The position numbers and the translations under genes are program-made. A stretch of 26,670 nt of DNA from Ophiocordyceps camponoti-saundersi (nom. inval.) (lineage: Eukaryota > Ascomycota > Sordariomycetes > Hypocreales > Ophiocordycipitaceae). The stretch spans positions 2,535 through 29,204 of the forward strand of contig PDHQ01000379.1 in NCBI GenBank assembly GCA_003339415.1. Reading direction: 5' to 3'. Each line of letters begins with the position of its first letter. Position 1 is the stretch's first letter. Shown here piece by piece: positions 21,401 to 26,670 of this stretch. Below the pieces are notes generated by a model. The model made no database searches. It had not been told where the DNA came from and saw only the letters and a list, made by a program, of their open reading frames with translations.

Positions 21401-21689
21401 CCTATAAAATTATTAGAGTTATTTATAGCGTTATTTATTATATTATAGCATACCTCAGCCTCTAATTCATCTTCTTTTTTAATATTAGAGTTTATTTCTA
21501 CTACCCTTCTAGGCGTAGGGGCCGAAGGAATATCTATTTCTATAGGTGCCGTATCTATATTTATTATTATAAAGATTTTCTTCGGTTTATCGGCTTCCGT
21601 AAGCTTTATATCTAAAGAGCCGAAAGTACCGTGGCTTTTCCGTAAAGGCTTCTTTAAAAGTTTCTTTATTACCTTATTTTCCTTAGGCT

Positions 21690-22389
21690 TAAAGCCTTTA
21701 GGGGCCTTTTCCGGGTAAAGAAAATAGCAGTCCTTATCAAAGTGCCCGGGGAGTTTATAGTAAGCATATTTAAAAGCCTTTTTCTGTTTTTTCCAAGGTT
21801 TCTTCGTAGCTAAAAAGGCTTAAGCCTCTTCCTCTAGGTTATTAAACTTATAGCGTTTAGCTTCGTCTAGTATATTAGCAAATAACTTGCCTAGATTATA
21901 AGACCCTTCGTTATTTCGTAGGTCTTAAGTTATATATATTATAAAGCCCTAAAAAGGCTCTAAAAGGTTATTTAAAACCCACGTTATAAGGACTATTTCT
22001 AGGATTATAATATCCCTTACCTTAAGCTTTTCCTAAATAGCTTTCGTATAATTTAGGTAGTCCTCTATATTATAGGGCGTTGCCTTGCTTATCTCTAGCA
22101 ATTCCTTAGTTAAAAGGAAATTACTTATAAAGGAAACGGGGTTATAAAGGTTCTTAAGTTTATCCTAGGCCTCTATTATAAAGCGAAGGTATATTATCTA
22201 AGTAAGGGGCCTATCTTTAAGCTAAAGCCTTATAAGGGCTAAAGCCTCCTTTATTTTATTATAAGCTATAGTGCCTAGAGCCCCCTAAAGTTTCTCCCTA
22301 ATTAAAAGAGAGTCTATTCTTAAAGCCTAGTATATATAGTTAGCTAAGCCTGAAAGTTTAGCAAAAAGGTATTTTTTAGCATTGCCTAT
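21690..22389 (-). pseudogene. Gag region with degraded zinc knuckle
   Basis: The N-terminus reads KLSGLANYIY then a TAG where Trp is expected, typical of the copia Gag start. Near 22110-22170 it reads EA-stop-DKLKNLYNP. The knuckle at 21727-21768 keeps PGHFDKDC (His 21742-21744, last Cys 21727-21729). The first two Cys positions (21766-21768, 21757-21759) read TAT, so the C-x2-C-x4-H-x4-C finger lost two ligands through TGT to TAT. A basic Lys-rich segment flanks the knuckle on both sides, as usual. It would have formed the virus-like particle and bound RNA. Confidence 0.88.
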
Positions 22390-22565
22390 AATTGGTTGAT
22401 GAGGGAATTTTTTAAGGAAAAGTGGGTCTGATAGCTGAAAAGCGCTAAAGAAGAGGATTCGAAAGAGGTAATTTAAGGTATGAAAATTGAAGAGGAAGGG
22501 GGTGAAAAAGAGGATTAAAATATAAAGGTATCCCGAGTCAGTAAGCTAAACCCGGGCTTAAAACC
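22390..22565 (-). other. Leader between 5' LTR and gag
   Basis: About 176 bp between the 5' LTR inner edge and the presumed gag start. On the coding strand it begins GGTTTTAAGCCCGGG. A tRNA primer-binding site should lie here, but the usual TGG start is not evident and I cannot name a tRNA. The segment keeps several CpA/TpG sites (for example TTGGTTGATGAGG near 22392), so it is less RIPed than the adjacent LTR. Confidence 0.6.
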
Positions 22566-23303
22566 TTAAAAGGTTATACATAGTGGAAATAAATAGTAAC
22601 AGATTAGGAAAAAATATCACGTGATAGAGTGAGAAGAGAGGTATTACGTGATAGTTAAATAGAGGAAAAAGATAAAGAATTAGAGGTAGGAGAGGTGATT
22701 AAATTATAAGTATAAGATAATAATACTATACAAGTAGGTGGGAAAACCCTCCTTCTTTTATAGACAATTTCTTAGTAACGAAGGTACTTTCTAAGATACT
22801 TCTAAGTCCTCGGATATAGTACTCTAACGTAGCTGTAAGACCTTCCTTTTCCTTTATTTATAAGTATTTTCCTTCTTTTATTATTTAACTTAGAAGATCG
22901 AGGATTTGCGGTAAGACTTGTGTGTGATGCATACGATTAAGGCTTATGCGAGCGCTTAGGCCCGCGTACGCTTAGGCCTTATAAGCGCTATACGTGAGAC
23001 CTTATAAGCGCTATATAATAGGCGCTATAAGGCTTATGCGACAAGCGTTATAGGGCATATGCGTACGCTATAGTAGGCCCCTATACACCTTAGTATGTAT
23101 AGCTTATTCCTCTTTTATACTATATATCTTAAACTATATTATAAGCTTATTTCTTATCCGATTAAGATAAGAAAATATATATTATATAGCGTTTTAAAAG
23201 GGCTTTAATATAATATAAATATTACCTTATAAAACTTATCTAAAGTATTTATAAATAATTATATAAGCTTATTATAGCTATATTTTTATATTTTACTTTT
23301 ATA
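22566..23303 (-). repeat. 5' LTR of copia element (more mutated copy)
   Basis: Base-for-base collinear with 17050-17787 at offset 5516. About 50 positions show T or A where the other LTR has C or G, concentrated in TG to TA in the GC-rich block. Only about five go the other way. The TATA box (23112-23119) and first CACGTG palindrome (22615-22626) survive. This copy would have driven transcription of the element. Confidence 0.93.
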
Positions 23304-23308
23304 TATAG
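23304..23308. other. Target-site duplication TATAG, right
   Basis: Matches 17045-17049 immediately outside the 5' LTR. With one copy removed, the flanks join into TTTATATAGTTATAAATATA, which resembles the single-copy site at about 25664-25680 in U2. Confidence 0.8.
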
Positions 23309-23309
23309 T

Positions 23310-23349
<40 letters not shown>

Positions 23350-25201
23350 TTATAAATTCGGCGAAAAAAAAAAACCTCCCCTGCCGCCTTTTATCTTTTA
23401 CTCTTAACTTTTTTCCTTTTTTTCTTCTCCTCCTCTCCTCGTCTCCTTAGTACTAAATTTAATATTTATTCGCTACTCCGCTCTCTAATACTTCTCTATA
23501 ATAAAAAAAAATAAATAAAAAAGAAATAAATACTTATAATATAAACTCTACCTCCTCTCCTCTTACCTCTCGCTTTTTTTTTATTTTTCTTATTACTTAA
23601 GTTAATATTCGCTTATAAATAGTAAAATACTCGTAACTTAGTATACGCTTCTTTACCTAACTAGAAGATATTTTAATTATAATAAAGAGACGATTATATT
23701 ACCCTCTCTCTTACTTATATTTTTAACTTTATCCTAAGCTAGTACTACTTATCTATAATACGCCCTCTTTCTTATACTTATTATAATAAATACTCTTACT
23801 AACTCTCTTAAAAGGTATTTTTCTCGCCTTCTCTAAACCCTCTCTTTCTCTCTCCCCCCCCCCCCCTCTCCCTCCTTTTCCTTTTATATATATATATACC
23901 TATATATATATAATATATTTTTTTCTCTCTTTTATTATCTTAGCCTTCTTATAATCGTTAACCTTATAATTTAATAAAAAAAAGGTATTTTATATTCTTA
24001 TACCCCTCCCCTTATCTCCCTCTCTATATAGTATTTCCTTTTTATTTTTATTTTTTCTTTCCTTAGTTAATCTTCTATAATAAGGCTATAAATCTTATTA
24101 TCGTTACTTACTTTACTTACCTTAGTTTAATTAAAAAACAATATTATTAGTAGTAGCGATATAATTTTATTATTTTACTTTTTAGAACTAATTATTTTAA
24201 TAGCTATTAGCGGTCCTTTTACTTTTTTATAATACCTTCTTTTTTTCTTAATAAATAAACCCTTCTATTAACTTTATATAGCTTAATAAAACTATACTTC
24301 TCTCTTATCCTACTTACCCTATTACTTTACGCTTTAAACGCGATAACTTAACTAAGTAAGAGGTTATTAAGATTATATAGTTAAGAAGCTATTTCCGCGC
24401 TATCCTTATAGCGTTAAAAGGATCGCTTATCTAAGCTTACCTTATAGCTTTAAAAAGATTGCCTATTTAAGTTTCTACGTATTACTACTATATTAACTTA
24501 CTATACCTTTTTATTTACTATATTAAAATACCTTTTTTCGAAAATAGTACTTATATAATATATATCCTCTTTTATTAGTAGCGTAGCTATACTTTTTTTT
24601 AGATTTTAATTATACTCCCCTCTTACTTTTAAATAGATTCGCTAAATAGTAATAATATTATTAATAGCGAAAAATAATTAGCTATTTTTTATAAACCCCT
24701 CCCTTATTTTTTATTCTTATATTTAAATTAGCTTACTTAGCTATAAAGTTATTATATAAGTAATTTATAAAAACTTTTAATTTTAAAAATATTATAAATT
24801 AAAGCTACTTATATATATATTACCTTCTAGCTATAATTAACTTATTTACTAGCTTTTACTTTTTATTTTTTATATAAATAAACTTAACTAAGAATTTAAC
24901 TTTTTAACTTTCCTTTAAAATTATTATTAAATTTATAAATTATAATTTTAGCCTTAGAGATAATTTATAATAATAAAGCTATTTTATAAAATTAATTTTT
25001 TATTTTAAATATAATATTTAAATCTCCCCTCCCCCCCTTATCCTTTTATTTTTTTTCCCCTTTTTAATTTCTTACCTTTTTTACTATTTCGCTAGTTCTC
25101 CCCTTTTACTTTTTTACTATTCTTTTCTTTTCTCGCCTTTTCGATCTTTCGCTACTTTATTATCCCCTCGCTTTCTTACTATTTTATTATCCCCTTACTC
25201 T

Positions 25202-25307
25202 CTCGCTACTCTCCTCGCCTTTTCGATCTCTCGCTTTTTAGTCCTCTTACCGCTCTCGCTACTCTCCTCGCTTTTTCGATCTCTCGCTTTTTAGTCCTCT
25301 TACTCTT
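25202..25307. repeat. 53-bp tandem repeat, two units
   Basis: CTCGCTACTCTCCTCGC starts units at 25202 and 25255. Both contain TTTTCGATCTCTCGCTTTTT and AGTCCTCTTAC. They are nearly identical, the cleanest part of the U2 pyrimidine tract. The first half of the following sequence shows decayed further units. Confidence 0.85.
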
Positions 25308-25529
25308 TTATTACTCTCTTTATTCTCTTACTTTCTTATTACTTTTCTTATTATTTCGCTTTTTTATTACTCTTATCGCTATATATATTATTCTTTACGC
25401 TACTTTTTCTACCTTTTACTAATTTCCTTATACTTTTACTTATATAAATATAATATTTTATAGCTTATTTTTATTTCGCTTAACTATTTTTTTTTTCGTA
25501 TTTTTTTTTATTTTATCGCTTATAGTAGT

Positions 25530-25598
25530 TATATAAGTAAATAGGTATTTTTTTCCCTATTTATATTTCGTTTTTTTTTCTCTCTCTCTCTCTCTTTT

Positions 25599-25629
<31 letters not shown>

Positions 25630-25672
25630 TTTTTTTTCCCTCTCTCTCTCTTTCCGTTCTTTCTATATATAG

Positions 25673-25703
<31 letters not shown>
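25530..25703. repeat. CT-rich / TA-repeat module in U2
   Basis: GTTATATAAGTAAATAGG is followed by T runs, long (CT)n at 25579-25620, more T and CT, then CTATATATAGTTATATATATA and a TA tract (25674-25703). The same order occurs at 15740-15842, and at 16963-17049 joined to 23309-23346 once the copia element is removed. Confidence 0.85.
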
Positions 25704-25704
<1 letters not shown>

Positions 25705-26670
25705 GCTATTATTCTTACTCTCTCTAACTATTTTTTTTATTTTCGTTATTTTTATATATAAAATATATATTATTTTCCTTTTAACCTTTTTACTTTCCTC
25801 CTTATATTTTATTCTTTTTTATAAACCCTTTAAGAGATAAATATATAATATTATATATTAATATTTCGCTTTTTTAAATATTATATATATTCTTTATTAT
25901 AATATTTATAATAAAGTTAAGTAATATTTTTACTAATTTAAGTAAGCTAGAATAGCTTATAATATAGTACTTAACTCTTATACTATAACTAATAACTTTT
26001 TAAGTTTAGGGAATATATATAATACGAAAAAAAATAAGCTTAGGCCGCTTAGGCGGCGTATAACGCCTTATAAATAATATACTTATTTTTTCGCTAATAA
26101 ACTTAAGCTTTCGCTATTTAATAATTATTTTAGTTCTCCTATTTATATATATTATAATATTAATAATTTAGAATATTATATAGTAACTAAATACCTCCTT
26201 CTTTCCTTCTTATTTAATAATTAACTTAATTATATATTATAATTTATAAAGCTTTTTTTTTAATATTAAGCTTAAAGATATTAAGAGCTTATTATTCGAT
26301 AAAATCTCTCTAACGCTAAATAATTTAAGTACGCTTATTTCCGGGAATATTTTATATATTATTATAATCTTTAAAATAAATTTAATAATAATGAATAATT
26401 TAAATTAAAAAGTTTTTATTATAGCTCTTAACTTTATTTTATATTTTAAATATATAGTTTAATAGTAAAAAGATATAAGTATTTATTTTCTAAGCTATTA
26501 TTATATTTTATATCTCTTTTTTTTATTTTTTTTTTTTTCCTTTTTTTAATTTACTAGCTCTTTTCCCCTCTCCTTTCGCTAATCTCCTTTTACTTTTTTT
26601 ATATATTTCCCTTATTACTTTTTTCTTCCTCTCTTATATTATTTTACTTTCTTATTATTATTAGCCCCCC

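Larger units (their letters stand above)
18113..22389 (-). pseudogene. Gag-Pol polyprotein, RIP-inactivated
   Basis: One frame runs from about 22389 to 19016, then continues in a frame shifted by one base to TAA at 18113-18115. Total is about 1425 codons, normal for a copia polyprotein. The likely start is ATA at 22387-22389 (plus-strand TAT, from CAT), an ATG lost to RIP; upstream sequence stays open in frame but has no Met. By eye I count 9 stops in Gag, 12 in the RT block and 9 in the RNase H block. All are TAA or TAG where Gln or Trp fits, and none is TGA. Unusually for such decay, only one frameshift is present. Not translatable as it stands. Confidence 0.93.
17050..23303 (-). mobile_element. 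Degenerate Ty1/copia LTR retrotransposon
   Basis: A 6254-bp element flanked by TATAG repeats. It has two 738-bp LTRs (17050-17787 and 22566-23303) at a constant offset of 5516 with no net indel. The minus strand reads leader, Gag with zinc knuckle, protease region, integrase, RT and RNase H, stop, stem-loop region, polypurine tract. Integrase before RT defines copia rather than gypsy. It retains many CpA/TpG sites, unlike its surroundings, so it inserted after the flanks had been RIPed and was itself RIPed later. No part can be translated intact. The LTR termini read TT...TA on the + strand; an original terminal CA going to TA is expected from RIP, but the TT end is unexplained. Confidence 0.95.
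23304..26670 (+). repeat. Large direct repeat, unit U2 (runs off window)
   Basis: Collinear with U1 (see the anchors there). It starts with a TA tract (23316-23346) and TATAAATTCGGCG plus an A run, resembling AAATATTTCGGAAT plus an A run at 13700. The extra segment 23390-23850 has no U1 counterpart: either an insertion here or a deletion in U1. No coding sequence. The right end is beyond the window. Confidence 0.85.

Noticed and set aside
1..26670. A novel defence or biosynthetic gene system
   Set aside because: Outside the copia element there is no frame with credible length, codon content or motif on either strand, and TpG loss has removed nearly all start codons.

Overview
The window looks like heavily RIP-mutated (repeat-induced point mutation) intergenic DNA from a filamentous ascomycete (Pezizomycotina). 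Outside about 17.05-23.30 kb the dinucleotides CpA and TpG are almost absent on both strands, while CpG, CpC and CpT remain common. That is the mark of saturated CpA-to-TpA RIP. Losing TpG also removes ATG, TGG and TGA, so almost no open reading frames survive. I see no intact host gene, tRNA or rRNA.

Layout. 1-48 is a poly-G edge. 49-3444 is RIPed DNA carrying a dispersed 20-nt motif, two short tandem duplications and a small GGGATTTAAACCC repeat cluster. A dispersed family, here called A, occurs in the same orientation at about 3445-3740, 5652-6195 and 10617-11160, with a partial copy at about 10355-10605. 10199-10299 is a block of A, C and CT runs. A 28-base poly-A lies at 13144-13171. Two diverged head-to-tail copies of a repeat of at least 3.3 kb occupy about 13690-17049 (U1) and 23304-26670 (U2, running off the window).

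A complete but dead Ty1/copia LTR retrotransposon (17050-23303, minus strand) lies at the U1/U2 junction. It has 738-bp LTRs and the target duplication TATAG on both sides. Its Gag-protease-integrase-RT-RNase H reading frame can be followed from end to end. It is broken by TAA/TAG codons that replace Trp and Gln codons, plus one single-base frameshift. The element is only partly RIPed and sits in fully RIPed DNA, so at least two RIP episodes are recorded. Its two LTRs differ by about 57 transitions (my count by eye) and no net indel. The integrase-side (right, 5') LTR is much more mutated than the left (3') one.

I found no undescribed enzyme system. The points most worth a second look are four consecutive stem-loops between the pol stop and the polypurine tract, the strong survival bias for GCA/TGC among residual CpA/TpG sites, the asymmetric LTR mutation, and a paralogous empty target site in U2.
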